Shown here one piece after another: positions 18,936-26,966 of a DNA stretch of 64,000 nucleotides. The translations under genes and the position numbers were made by a program. The notes under the pieces were generated by a model. That model did not search any database. It had not been told where the DNA came from and worked only from the letters and a program-made list of their open reading frames with translations. Where the stretch lies: positions 1 through 64,000 of the forward strand of contig JBFWVA010000008.1 of assembly GCA_050246995.1 (NCBI GenBank), written 5' to 3'. Origin of the DNA: SHVO01 sp050246995. Its GTDB lineage: Bacteria > Pseudomonadota > Alphaproteobacteria > Rhodospirillales > Rhodospirillaceae. Position 1 is the first letter of the stretch, and each line of letters begins with the position of its first letter.

Positions 18936-20087
18936 ATGCGCGATACCGCCACTGTTCCGGTCGCCCCGGCGCCGGTCCCGTTGATTGACCTTCAGGCGCA
19001 GCGGCGGCGTATCGGCGCGCGCATCGAAGCCGCCATCAACCGTGTGATCGACCACGGCGCCTTCATCATGGGCCCGGAAGTGTTCGAGGCGGAGAAGCGC
19101 CTGGCCGCCATGTGCGGCGCGCAGCATGTGGTGAGCTGCTCCAACGGCACCACCGCGATGGTCATGGCGCTGATGGCCTGGGACATCGGCCGCGGCGACG
19201 CGGTGTTCGTGCCGTCCTTCACCTTCACCGCCACCGCGGAAGTCGCCGCCATCGTCGGCGCGACGCCGGTGTTCGTTGATGTGCTACCCGACACCTTCAA
19301 CATGGATCCGGACTCGCTGGTGCGCGCCATCGCCGTCGCCGAGCAGACGGGGTTGAAGCCGCGTGTGGTGATCCCGGTGGATCTCTTTGGTCAACCCGCA
19401 GACCACGACGCGATCCGCACCATTGCCGACAAGCACGGTCTGTTCATTCTCGACGACGCGGCGCAGAGCTTCGGCGCGAGCTACAAGGGCCGCAAACTCG
19501 GCGCCATCGCCGACATCACGGCGACGAGCTTTTATCCCTCGAAGCCGTTGGGCTGCTATGGCGACGGCGGCGCGGTGTTCACCAACAATGAAGAGTGGGC
19601 CAAGAAGCTCATGCAGGTGCGCGTGCACGGCCAGGGCCGCGATCGCAATGAGAACGTGCGCATCGGCCTGACCGCGCGTTTCGATTCCATCCAGGCGGCG
19701 GTGCTGCTGGAGAAGCTCGCGATCTTCGAGGACGAGTGCCAGGCCCGCGACCAGATCGCGGCGCGTTATGACGCCGGCTTGAAAGGGCATGTCAGCACGC
19801 CCTTCATCCGTCCGGATTCGACCTGCGTGTGGGCGCAGTACACCATCAGCTCGCCGCGCCGGGACCGCATCATCGCGGCCCTTTCCGCCAAGAAGATCTC
19901 GACCGCGGTGTTCTACGCCAAACCGATCCACCTGCAGACGCCGTACCGCGGCTTCCCCGTGGCCGGCGGCGGCTTGCCGGTGACCGAGAAACTGGCGCAC
20001 GATGTCGTAAGCCTGCCAATGCATCCTTATCTTGCCGCCGACGTCCAGGACGAGATCATCGCCACGGTTCGCGGCGCCGCTTCGTGA
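18936..20087 (+). CDS. DegT/DnrJ/EryC1/StrS-family sugar aminotransferase, GnnB- or WlbC/WbpE-like
   Basis: A 383-residue PLP-dependent aminotransferase that acts on keto sugars bound to a nucleotide. Family marks are the N-terminal VPLIDLQAQRRRIG, GALTGT-like GTTAMVMAL, DDAAQSFGA with the cofactor-binding Asp, and the lysine of SFYPSKPLGCYGDGG at about residue 203 that forms the Schiff base. The ATG at 18936 is preferred to an upstream TTG at 18915. The next gene is a Gfo/Idh dehydrogenase. Such pairs oxidise and aminate C3 of UDP-GlcNAc (GnnA/GnnB) or UDP-GlcNAcA (WlbA/WlbC), and the substrate cannot be read from the sequence. Confidence 0.9.
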   Translation: MRDTATVPVAPAPVPLIDLQAQRRRIGARIEAAINRVIDHGAFIMGPEVFEAEKRLAAMCGAQHVVSCSNGTTAMVMALMAWDIGRGDAVFVPSFTFTATAEVAAIVGATPVFVDVLPDTFNMDPDSLVRAIAVAEQTGLKPRVVIPVDLFGQPADHDAIRTIADKHGLFILDDAAQSFGASYKGRKLGAIADITATSFYPSKPLGCYGDGGAVFTNNEEWAKKLMQVRVHGQGRDRNENVRIGLTARFDSIQAAVLLEKLAIFEDECQARDQIAARYDAGLKGHVSTPFIRPDSTCVWAQYTISSPRRDRIIAALSAKKISTAVFYAKPIHLQTPYRGFPVAGGGLPVTEKLAHDVVSLPMHPYLAADVQDEIIATVRGAAS

Positions 20088-20101
20088 AATTCGCGGGCGC
20101 C

Positions 20102-21016
20102 ATGGCCTCGCCTGCTTCTTCCGCCCCTCCCGCTCCGTTGAAACTCGCGCTGATTGGCGCGGGCGCCATGGGTGCCAATTACGTGAAAGCCGTGCAGGCG
20201 CTCACGGATGTGAAGATCGTCACCCTCGTCGACAAGGATGTCGAACGCGCCAACCAAGTGGGCGCGGTGATCGGCGCACGGGCGGCGGCGTCACTCGCCT
20301 ACGCCGGTGAGATCGATGCGGCCCTGGTCGTTGTGCCGAGCGCAGACCACCGCGCGGTCGCGGAACCCTTGCTCGCGCGCGGACTCGCGTGTCTGGTCGA
20401 AAAGCCGTTCGCCCTGACCGAGGACGATTGCCGCGCGCTGATGCGGGCCGCCGCGGCGAGCGGCGCCTGTTTGCAGATCGGCCATGTCGAGCGGTTCAAC
20501 GCCGCGGTGCAAGCGCTTTTGGCCTTGAAACCGGCCCCTTCCGACATGCGCGTGCTAACGGCGCGGCGTATGAACTCCGGCAGCGCGCGCGTGACGGATA
20601 TCGATGTTGTGCTCGATCTCATGGTACATGACCTGGATGTCGTGATGGCGCTGAAGGGCGTGCCGGTCACGGATATCCGGGCCCTGGGGTCTAAGGACCA
20701 TGCGGTCGCAACGCTGACGTTTTCCGACGGCGCGACCGCGCATCTGACCGCGAGCCGCATCACGGAGGGACGCACGCGTGATCTCGCGGTCGAGATGAAA
20801 GACGGCGCGGTGTACGGCGTCGATTTCATCCAAAGGACATTGACGCGGGACGGCGTCTCGCTTCCAGTGGCGGGTGACGCCAACAACCTCGGCCGCCAGA
20901 TGATGAGCTTCGCAAACTCCATTCGAAATAGCGTCCCGCCCGCGGTGAGCGGCGCGGAGGCGCTGTCCGTGATGCAGGTCGTGTGGCGTGTGCAGAAGGC
21001 CCTCGGGCTCACATGA
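20102..21016 (+). CDS. Gfo/Idh/MocA-family sugar dehydrogenase, GnnA- or WlbA-like
   Basis: A 304-residue NAD(P)-dependent oxidoreductase with an N-terminal Rossmann motif GAGAMGANY (residues about 18-26 from this start), the EKPFAL motif carrying the family's catalytic lysine, and the HVERFNAAV segment of the C-terminal domain. It would oxidise a hydroxyl group of a nucleotide sugar for the preceding aminotransferase. A GTG at 20084 overlaps the aminotransferase stop (GTGA) and would add six residues; it may be the true coupled start. Its stop overlaps the UMF1 permease start by four bases. Confidence 0.87.
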   Translation: MASPASSAPPAPLKLALIGAGAMGANYVKAVQALTDVKIVTLVDKDVERANQVGAVIGARAAASLAYAGEIDAALVVVPSADHRAVAEPLLARGLACLVEKPFALTEDDCRALMRAAAASGACLQIGHVERFNAAVQALLALKPAPSDMRVLTARRMNSGSARVTDIDVVLDLMVHDLDVVMALKGVPVTDIRALGSKDHAVATLTFSDGATAHLTASRITEGRTRDLAVEMKDGAVYGVDFIQRTLTRDGVSLPVAGDANNLGRQMMSFANSIRNSVPPAVSGAEALSVMQVVWRVQKALGLT

Positions 21017-22263
21017 AGAAGGGTCCTGTTATCGCGTGGTCGCTGTTCGACTTCGCCAACTCGGCCTTCACCACCATTATTGTCACCTTCGTTTTCGCCG
21101 CCTACTTCGCGCAAGGCGTCGCGGCCGATCCGACCACGGGCGGCAGTCAGTGGAGCCTCGCGATGGGGATCGCGGGCCTGATCATCGCGGTGATCAGCCC
21201 GGTGTTTGGCGCCATCGCCGATCAGACCGGACGGCGAAAACCGTGGCTCGCGGGCGTGTCGGTGGTGTGCGTGATCGCCACCGCGCTTCTGTGGTACGTG
21301 CGGCCTGACGCGGCCGATGTACCGTTCGCGCTCGCCTGCGTGGTGATCGCGACCGTCGGCTTCGAAGTCGGGCTTCTGTTCTACAACGCCATGCTGCCGG
21401 ATGTGGCGCCGTCCGCGATGCTGGGCCGTGTGTCCGGTTGGGCGTGGGCGTGTGGATATGCGGGCGGGCTGATCTCGCTTCTGATCGCCCTCGTGTTCCT
21501 GGTGCAGGCCGATCCTGTACCGTTTGGACTGAATAAAGATCAGGCCGAACATGTGCGCGCGACGGCGATCCTGGTCGCCGGCTGGTTCGCGGTGTTCGCA
21601 CTCCCGCTGTTCTTCATGGTGAAGGAAGAGCGCGTTGGAGTGCCGATTGGCCAAGCCGTGCGCGGTGGGCTACGGCAACTCGTCGAGACATTCCGTCACG
21701 CGCGCGCCCACGGCAACGCGCTGCGTTTCCTGATCGCGGCGATGATCTATTCCGACGGGGTGCACACTGTTTTTGCGCTGGGCGGTGTCTATGCCGCCGT
21801 TGTGTTCGGCATGGAATTGGGCGACGTGATCCTTCTCGGTATCGCGCTCAATGTGACGGCGGGGCTCGGCGCGCTGGTGTTCGCGTGGGTCGACGACAAG
21901 ATCGGTTCCAAACGCACGATCTCGATTTCGCTGGTGGCGCTGATCGTGGCGACGATCGGCGTGCTGTTCGCGCCGACGCCGATCGCCTTCTGGATCGCGG
22001 CGCTGATCATGAGCACCTTCTTCGGCCCGGTGCAGGCGGCAAGCCGCACGATGATGGCGCGCATCGCGCCGCCCGACATGCGCGGCGAGATGTTCGGGCT
22101 GTTTTCGCTGTCGGGAAAAGTAACGGCCTTCGCAGGGCCCGCCCTGGTCGGAATCGTCGCCGCGGCGACGGACAACTACCGGCTCGGCATGGCCGTGGTG
22201 CCGGTGTTTCTGGTCCTCGGGCTTTGGCTCCTGAAGGACGTCAAAGAAACGGGGTCAGAGTAA
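21013..22263 (+). CDS. UMF1/Atg22-family major facilitator transporter
   Basis: A 416-residue membrane protein with about twelve hydrophobic segments. It starts MKKGPVIAWSLFDFANSAF, and SLFDFANSAF is the signature of the UMF1 (Atg22-like) branch of the MFS. The substrate is unknown in bacteria. The ATG overlaps the dehydrogenase stop (ATGA), so it belongs to the aminotransferase operon. The stop codon TAA (22261-22263) and the last codons (TGSE) lie inside a 37-base palindromic repeat, so the C-terminus is supplied by the repeat. Confidence 0.88.
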   Translation: MKKGPVIAWSLFDFANSAFTTIIVTFVFAAYFAQGVAADPTTGGSQWSLAMGIAGLIIAVISPVFGAIADQTGRRKPWLAGVSVVCVIATALLWYVRPDAADVPFALACVVIATVGFEVGLLFYNAMLPDVAPSAMLGRVSGWAWACGYAGGLISLLIALVFLVQADPVPFGLNKDQAEHVRATAILVAGWFAVFALPLFFMVKEERVGVPIGQAVRGGLRQLVETFRHARAHGNALRFLIAAMIYSDGVHTVFALGGVYAAVVFGMELGDVILLGIALNVTAGLGALVFAWVDDKIGSKRTISISLVALIVATIGVLFAPTPIAFWIAALIMSTFFGPVQAASRTMMARIAPPDMRGEMFGLFSLSGKVTAFAGPALVGIVAAATDNYRLGMAVVPVFLVLGLWLLKDVKETGSE

Positions 22264-22287
22264 ATCAAAGAAATGGAGTCTGACCCC
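22251..22287. repeat. 37-bp palindromic repeat, copy 1
   Basis: Begins ggggtcagagt and ends agtctgacccc, an inverted repeat with 10 of 11 bases paired. Copy 2 is at 51755-51791, has exactly the same length and orientation, and shares its last 17 bases and 10 of its first 11. It contains the stop codon of the UMF1 gene. A partial direct repeat also occurs, tcaaagaaaYggRgtc at 22241 and 22265. It resembles REP sequences moved by Y1-type (RAYT) transposases; none is encoded in this window. Confidence 0.75.
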
Positions 22288-22329
22288 ATATTGGGGCCGC
22301 GCGCGGTGGTTCCAGCTAAGCTGATGGTT

Positions 22330-23901
22330 TTAATGCCTAAAGTGGCGCATGCCGGTGAAGACCATGGCTAAGCCCTTGTCGTCGGCGGCTTTGATGACGT
22401 CTTCGTCTTTGATGGAACCGCCGGGCTGAGCCACCGCGACCGCGCCGGCTTCGGCGGTGACCAAGAGGCCGTCCGGGAACGGGAAGAAGGCGTCGGAGGC
22501 GACGACCGAACCTTCGGTGAGCGCACCGGAGACTCCCGCGGAGTGGGCGGCGTCCTTCGACTTCGAGAAGGCGATTCGCGCCGAATCGATTCGGCTCATC
22601 TGCCCCGCCCCGATGCCGACGGTGGCGCCGTTCTTCACATAAACGATGGCGTTCGACTTCACGTGTTTGCAGACGGTGAAGGCGAAGACCAAGTCGTCGA
22701 GCTGCTGCGCCGTCGGCTTCACCTTGGTCACGACTTTCAGATCGGCCTTGGTGATGCGGCCCGTGTCGCGGCCTTGCACGAGATAGCCGCCGGCGACATT
22801 GCGCACGGTACGGCCCGGCGCGCGCGGATCGGGCAGACCATCGGTGATGAGCAGGCGCAGATTCTTCTTCTTGGCGAACAGCGCACGCGCTTCATCGTCG
22901 GCGCCGGGCGCGATCACGACTTCGGTGAAGAGCTCGGTGATCTTCGCGGCGGTGCGGCCGTCGATAGGACGGTTCAGGGCGATGATGCCGCCGAAGGCCG
23001 AGACAGGATCGCACACCAGGGCTTTTGTGTACGCGTCGAGGCAATCGGCGCCGAGCGCGACACCGCACGGATTGGCGTGTTTGATGATCGCGCAAGCCGG
23101 AGTGTCGAATTCCGCGACCAGCTCATAGGCCGCGTCGGTGTCGTTGATATTATTGTAGCTGAGTTCCTTGCCCTGCACTTGCTGGGCGGACGCCACACCC
23201 GCGCGCTTCTCGCCCGTGACATAGAGCGCGGCGCTCTGGTGCGGGTTCTCACCGTAACGCAGGGTCTGCTTGAGCGAGCCCGCGAACGAGAGCCAACGCG
23301 GAAACTCTTCCTTCAGCTCGCCGGCGAACCAGGTGGAGATGGCGGCATCATAGGCGGCGGTGCGCGCGTAGGCGCGCGCAGCGAGGGAACGTTTGGTGTC
23401 GTCCGTGACCGCGCCCTTGTTGGCTTTCATGTCGGCTTCGATCACCGCGTAGTCGGCGACATCGACCACAACGGCGACGCCCGCGTGATTTTTCGCCGCG
23501 GCGCGGATCATGGCCGGACCGCCGATGTCGATGTTCTCGACGCAGGTGTCATAGTCGGCGCCGCGCGCGACGGTCTGTTCGAACGGGTAGAGGTTCACCA
23601 CAAGCAAATCGATGGGCGCGATCTTGTGATCGGCCATGGTCTTTTCATGTTCGGCGTTGCCGCGGATGCCCAGGAGGCCGCCGTGCACCATCGGGTGCAA
23701 GGTCTTCACGCGGCCGTCGAGCATTTCAGGGAAGCCCGTGACTTCGGAGACATCGCGCACCGGCAACTTCGCGTCGCGGATCGCCTTGGCGGTGCCGCCG
23801 GTGGAGATCAGCTCGACGCCCTGGCCGTGCAGGAAGGACGCGAATTCGATCAGTCCGGTCTTATCGGAGACGGAAAATAGGGCGCGGCGGATGGGGGTCA
23901 T
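22330..23901 (-). CDS. purH: bifunctional AICAR formyltransferase / IMP cyclohydrolase
   Basis: A 523-residue enzyme that catalyses the last two steps of IMP synthesis. The N-terminal cyclohydrolase (MGS-like) domain covers about 1-145 with SVSDKTGL, STGGTAKAI and GRVKTLHPMVHGG. The AICAR transformylase domain follows, with FTVCKHVKSNAIVYVK, RIDSARIAFSK and SDAFFPFPDG. Length is normal. A GAGAG site precedes the ATG. It lies downstream of the WbpM-like gene on the same strand, separated by 191 bases that hold a duplicated tail of that gene. Its 3' end converges on the UMF1 permease. Confidence 0.96.
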   Translation of the reverse strand: MTPIRRALFSVSDKTGLIEFASFLHGQGVELISTGGTAKAIRDAKLPVRDVSEVTGFPEMLDGRVKTLHPMVHGGLLGIRGNAEHEKTMADHKIAPIDLLVVNLYPFEQTVARGADYDTCVENIDIGGPAMIRAAAKNHAGVAVVVDVADYAVIEADMKANKGAVTDDTKRSLAARAYARTAAYDAAISTWFAGELKEEFPRWLSFAGSLKQTLRYGENPHQSAALYVTGEKRAGVASAQQVQGKELSYNNINDTDAAYELVAEFDTPACAIIKHANPCGVALGADCLDAYTKALVCDPVSAFGGIIALNRPIDGRTAAKITELFTEVVIAPGADDEARALFAKKKNLRLLITDGLPDPRAPGRTVRNVAGGYLVQGRDTGRITKADLKVVTKVKPTAQQLDDLVFAFTVCKHVKSNAIVYVKNGATVGIGAGQMSRIDSARIAFSKSKDAAHSAGVSGALTEGSVVASDAFFPFPDGLLVTAEAGAVAVAQPGGSIKDEDVIKAADDKGLAMVFTGMRHFRH

Positions 23902-23983
23902 GGGCTCTCTCGGGGCTTTGGCGCGGGCCTAGGAAGATGAGCGCGCGGTTTAGCACGGCGCGCCGGAGCTCCGGGAGAGGCTT

Positions 23984-24038
23984 TTACTTAATAACCTTGA
24001 GATGCGGTTTTCCAACCGCGGGGCTCGTGCGCTGCAGC
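23984..24038 (-). pseudogene. duplicated 3' tail of the WbpM/CapD-like gene
   Basis: These 55 bases match 24093-24147, the real end of the upstream gene, at about 49 positions. Read on the minus strand both encode a tail ending GKPHLKVIK and a TAA stop. Some differences are synonymous (AAA/AAG lysine, CTC/CTT leucine) and others change residues (S for G, A for T). The offset is 109 bases. Nothing else of a second gene is present. The 54 bases in between carry the palindrome gagctgcagctc, and gcgctgcagcgc spans the inner edge of the copy (24029-24040). Confidence 0.8.
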
Positions 24039-24092
24039 GCTACTTTATGGTTTGAGCTGCAGCTCGCTCTGCGGCAGCGGCGCTCTGCGGCG

Positions 24093-26060
24093 TTACTTAA
24101 TAACCTTAAGATGCGGCTTTCCAACCGTGGGGCCGGTACGCTGCAGCTCGGGCACCATATCCTTGACGAGGGTGAAGGCGGCGCCCTCGTCCCGGCGGCG
24201 GCAGGCGTCTTCGAGGGCGGCGAAGTGCGCGGCGACGACGGCGTGGTCCAGGGTCCGGGGCTGGGCGAGAAGGATGCCGCCCATATCGGTGGCGACAAGC
24301 GGTTCCTGGCCGTGGAACAGCTCTTCCTTCAGCTTTTCGCCCGGACGCAGCCCCGTGATCTTGATGTCGATGTCCACGCCCACCGTTTTTCCAGCCAAAC
24401 GGATCATTTGGCGGGCCAGATCCATGATCTTCACCGGCGGTCCCATGTCGAGCACGTAGATCACGCCTTCGTCATTGCGGATGCGCCCCAGAGCGGCGGC
24501 CTGAAGCACGAGTTCCACCGACTCCCGCACGGTCATGAAATAGCGTTCGACTTCCGGATGCGTGACGGTAAGCGGCCCGCCTTCTTCCAACTGCTTCTGG
24601 AAGAGCGGCACCACGGAACCCGCCGAACCGAGGACGTTGCCAAAGCGCACGGTGATGAAGCGCGTGCCGGCGTGGCGCAGGTCGGCCGACTGACAATAAA
24701 TCTCGGCGATGCGCTTGGACGCGCCCATCACATTGTGCGGGTTGACCGCCTTGTCGGTGGAGATGAGCACCATCGCCGCGACACCCACCGCGATCGACGC
24801 TTCCGCGACGTTGCGTGTCCCCAACGCGTTGGTGAGCAAGCCTTCGATGGGATTCGTCTCGACCATCGGCACGTGTTTCAGCGCCGCCGCGTGGAAGACG
24901 AGATCGGGCCGCTCGCGATTGAAGATGTCACGGATGCGGTCGGCGTCGCGTACGTCGGCGAGGATGGTAGTGCAAGACAGCGCCGGATGGCGCTGACGGA
25001 TTTCGAGGTCGATGGAATAGAGATTGAACTCGCCATTATCGACGAGAGTGAGATGCACAGGCCCCGCATCGGAGATCTGGCGCACAAGTTCCGAACCGAT
25101 TGAACCGCCCGCGCCCGTAATAAGCACGCGCCGCGCGTTGATCATGTTGGTCATGGCCACGCGGTCGAGGCGCGCTTGCGGTCGGCCCAGCAAGTCTTCA
25201 ATCGCGATGGGGCGCGGCTTGAGATCGGTGGTGTCGTAAGCCTGCAAATCCGTCGGCGGCGGCACGCGCGCCAGCTGACAGCCGACATCTTCCGCGGCGG
25301 CCAGCAGACGCTGCACTTCCGCGCCGTCATGCGTCGGCGTGACGAGCACGAGTTTCTCGGGCCGCTCGCCGCGGCGCGTGAGCGCGGTCATGACCCGCAA
25401 GATGTCGCCTTCGCGGCCCAAGATCTCGACGCCGTGGATCACTTGGCCCACGCGATCGGCGCCGACACCGTCCGCGGCCGCGACCATGCCGACGACACGC
25501 ACATTGGACTCAGGGCCGCGGCTGACGGCGCGGATGAAATGTTCGGCTTCGGCGCCGGCGCCGATGAGCAGCACCGGCGTTCCATTCGGCATGCGGCGCA
25601 TGAGCCCGCGCATCTGGCCGTCACGGGAAATGCGGTAAAGCAGGCGCGGACCGGCGAGGAAGGCCACGAGTACGAACCAGGAGATCACCGGCACGGAGCG
25701 CGGCAGCGATTCAAGACGCGTCAGCCAGAACCAGACCGGGAGGAAAGCGGCGACCGTAAGGGTCGCGGTGCGCAGGATGTTGAAGGCGTCCTTGGCCGAC
25801 ACATATTCCCACATGTGCCGGTAGATGCCGGTGACGAGATAGACCGCCGCCGCGACGACGGCGAAGACACCCGCCATCTGGAGAATCTCAGGGCGCGCGG
25901 CGAAGAAACCCCAGGACACATCCTCGAACAGGCGCAGCACGAAAGCCGCGACCACCGAGAGGAAAGCCATGGCCACGTCGAAGGCAAAGACCGCCAGATT
26001 GCGCCGCTGCAAAAGATGCGCGAGCGCCAAAGGACGTCTTTTGCGAGCCTGATCGGTCAC
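24093..26060 (-). CDS. membrane-bound NDP-sugar dehydratase/epimerase, WbpM/CapD/PglF type
   Basis: A 655-residue protein with four to five N-terminal membrane segments (about 22-125), a CoA-binding-like middle region, and a C-terminal SDR domain beginning at VLITGAGGSIGSELVRQI near residue 312. The catalytic segment LISTDKAVNPHNVMGASKR has Met-x-x-x-Lys instead of Tyr-x-x-x-Lys, the mark of the large UDP-GlcNAc 4,6-dehydratases. They make the 4-keto-6-deoxy intermediate for bacillosamine, QuiNAc or FucNAc. A GTG start at 26060 follows GGAAGA. A PglD-like acyltransferase gene lies just upstream. A copy of this gene's tail lies downstream. Confidence 0.9.
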   Translation of the reverse strand: MTDQARKRRPLALAHLLQRRNLAVFAFDVAMAFLSVVAAFVLRLFEDVSWGFFAARPEILQMAGVFAVVAAAVYLVTGIYRHMWEYVSAKDAFNILRTATLTVAAFLPVWFWLTRLESLPRSVPVISWFVLVAFLAGPRLLYRISRDGQMRGLMRRMPNGTPVLLIGAGAEAEHFIRAVSRGPESNVRVVGMVAAADGVGADRVGQVIHGVEILGREGDILRVMTALTRRGERPEKLVLVTPTHDGAEVQRLLAAAEDVGCQLARVPPPTDLQAYDTTDLKPRPIAIEDLLGRPQARLDRVAMTNMINARRVLITGAGGSIGSELVRQISDAGPVHLTLVDNGEFNLYSIDLEIRQRHPALSCTTILADVRDADRIRDIFNRERPDLVFHAAALKHVPMVETNPIEGLLTNALGTRNVAEASIAVGVAAMVLISTDKAVNPHNVMGASKRIAEIYCQSADLRHAGTRFITVRFGNVLGSAGSVVPLFQKQLEEGGPLTVTHPEVERYFMTVRESVELVLQAAALGRIRNDEGVIYVLDMGPPVKIMDLARQMIRLAGKTVGVDIDIKITGLRPGEKLKEELFHGQEPLVATDMGGILLAQPRTLDHAVVAAHFAALEDACRRRDEGAAFTLVKDMVPELQRTGPTVGKPHLKVIK

Positions 26061-26086
26061 AGGGTCTTCCGGAGGGCGAAAGGGTA

Positions 26087-26115
26087 AGTGTAGCGCAAGG
26101 CGGCTTCGGGCGCAA
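26087..26115 (-). promoter_or_regulatory. promoter of the WbpM-like gene
   Basis: On the minus strand TTGCGC (26110-26115) and TACACT (26087-26092) are spaced by 17 bases, giving a leader of about 20 bases before the GTG start. Both boxes are moderate matches. Confidence 0.42.
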
Positions 26116-26163
26116 AATTCGCCGCCCTTATAAGGCCTTACCTATCCAACGCGTATGGCAAAA

Positions 26164-26844
26164 TTAGGGTTGCAGCCATGTCGGCCGCTCGCCCCCCGTG
26201 CGGATGGTCTTGCCGAGCACGGTCGCGCCCGCCGGGACATCCGTGACCACGGTCGCCCCGGCCCCGATGACGGCGCCGGCCCCGATGGTGACCCCCGGAA
26301 CTACAACGGCCCCCGCACCCACGTGGCATTCCTCGCCCACGGTCACTTCGCCGCACAGCACGGCGGCTGGGGCGATATGGCAGTGCTCGCCGATGCGGCA
26401 ATCATGGTCGATCTGCGCGCCGGTATTGATGATGGTGTTGGCCCCGATCAGGCACCCGGGATGAACGATGGCCCCGGTGACGACCTGCACCCCTTCGTTC
26501 AAAAGCGCGCGTGCCGACACGCTGGCGTCGGGGCTGATGACGGTGTCGAAGCGGAAGCCCTTGTCCTTAAAGCGCGCGAAAATGGCGCGGCGTAAACCCA
26601 TACCCGCATCGCCGGTGCGCGGTTTGTTGCCGAGCGCATTCACGACCAGAAGACCTTCGGGGGGGCGCGCAAGGAGCGCTTGCTGACCGCCGATGATCGG
26701 CACGTCGTCGAGGGCGGTGCCCTGCAGTGCCGCGTCATCGTCGGTGAGGCCGGTCACGGTCTTGCCGTTCCGGCGCAGGATATCGATCAGCACGCGGGCG
26801 TGGCCGCCGGCGCAAAGCACGTAAAGTTCGGGGAAGGCCGTCAT
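26164..26844 (-). CDS. PglD/NeuD-like sugar O/N-acyltransferase (left-handed beta-helix)
   Basis: A 226-residue protein with an N-terminal Rossmann-like PglD domain (LYVLCAGGHARVLIDILR) and a C-terminal hexapeptide beta-helix from about residue 100, seen in repeats such as IGEHCHIAPAAVLCG and VTIGAGAVIGAG. The histidine of GAQIDHDCRIG corresponds to the PglD catalytic base. These enzymes acetylate a 4-amino sugar nucleotide using acetyl-CoA. Next to a WbpM/PglF-like dehydratase this points to a di-N-acetylated sugar. The aminotransferase needed in between is not adjacent; the DegT-family enzyme at 18936 is one candidate. Confidence 0.86.
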   Translation of the reverse strand: MTAFPELYVLCAGGHARVLIDILRRNGKTVTGLTDDDAALQGTALDDVPIIGGQQALLARPPEGLLVVNALGNKPRTGDAGMGLRRAIFARFKDKGFRFDTVISPDASVSARALLNEGVQVVTGAIVHPGCLIGANTIINTGAQIDHDCRIGEHCHIAPAAVLCGEVTVGEECHVGAGAVVVPGVTIGAGAVIGAGATVVTDVPAGATVLGKTIRTGGERPTWLQP

Positions 26845-26889
26845 GAACTCTCTAAATTGATCAATCGGTCTCGGAAAGGGACGCCGTCA

Positions 26890-26918
26890 TTGAGCGTTAA
26901 GACGTTTCAAGACATAGT
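26890..26918 (+). promoter_or_regulatory. promoter of gmd-fcl
   Basis: TTGAGC (26890-26895) and CATAGT (26913-26918) with a 17-base spacer lie in the gap between the divergent acyltransferase and gmd genes. The leader would be about 40 bases. Confidence 0.4.
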
Positions 26919-26966
26919 GCTAGCCAAATCCGCGTCCCTCAAAATCTCGTGTCTTTCGGACCCCTT

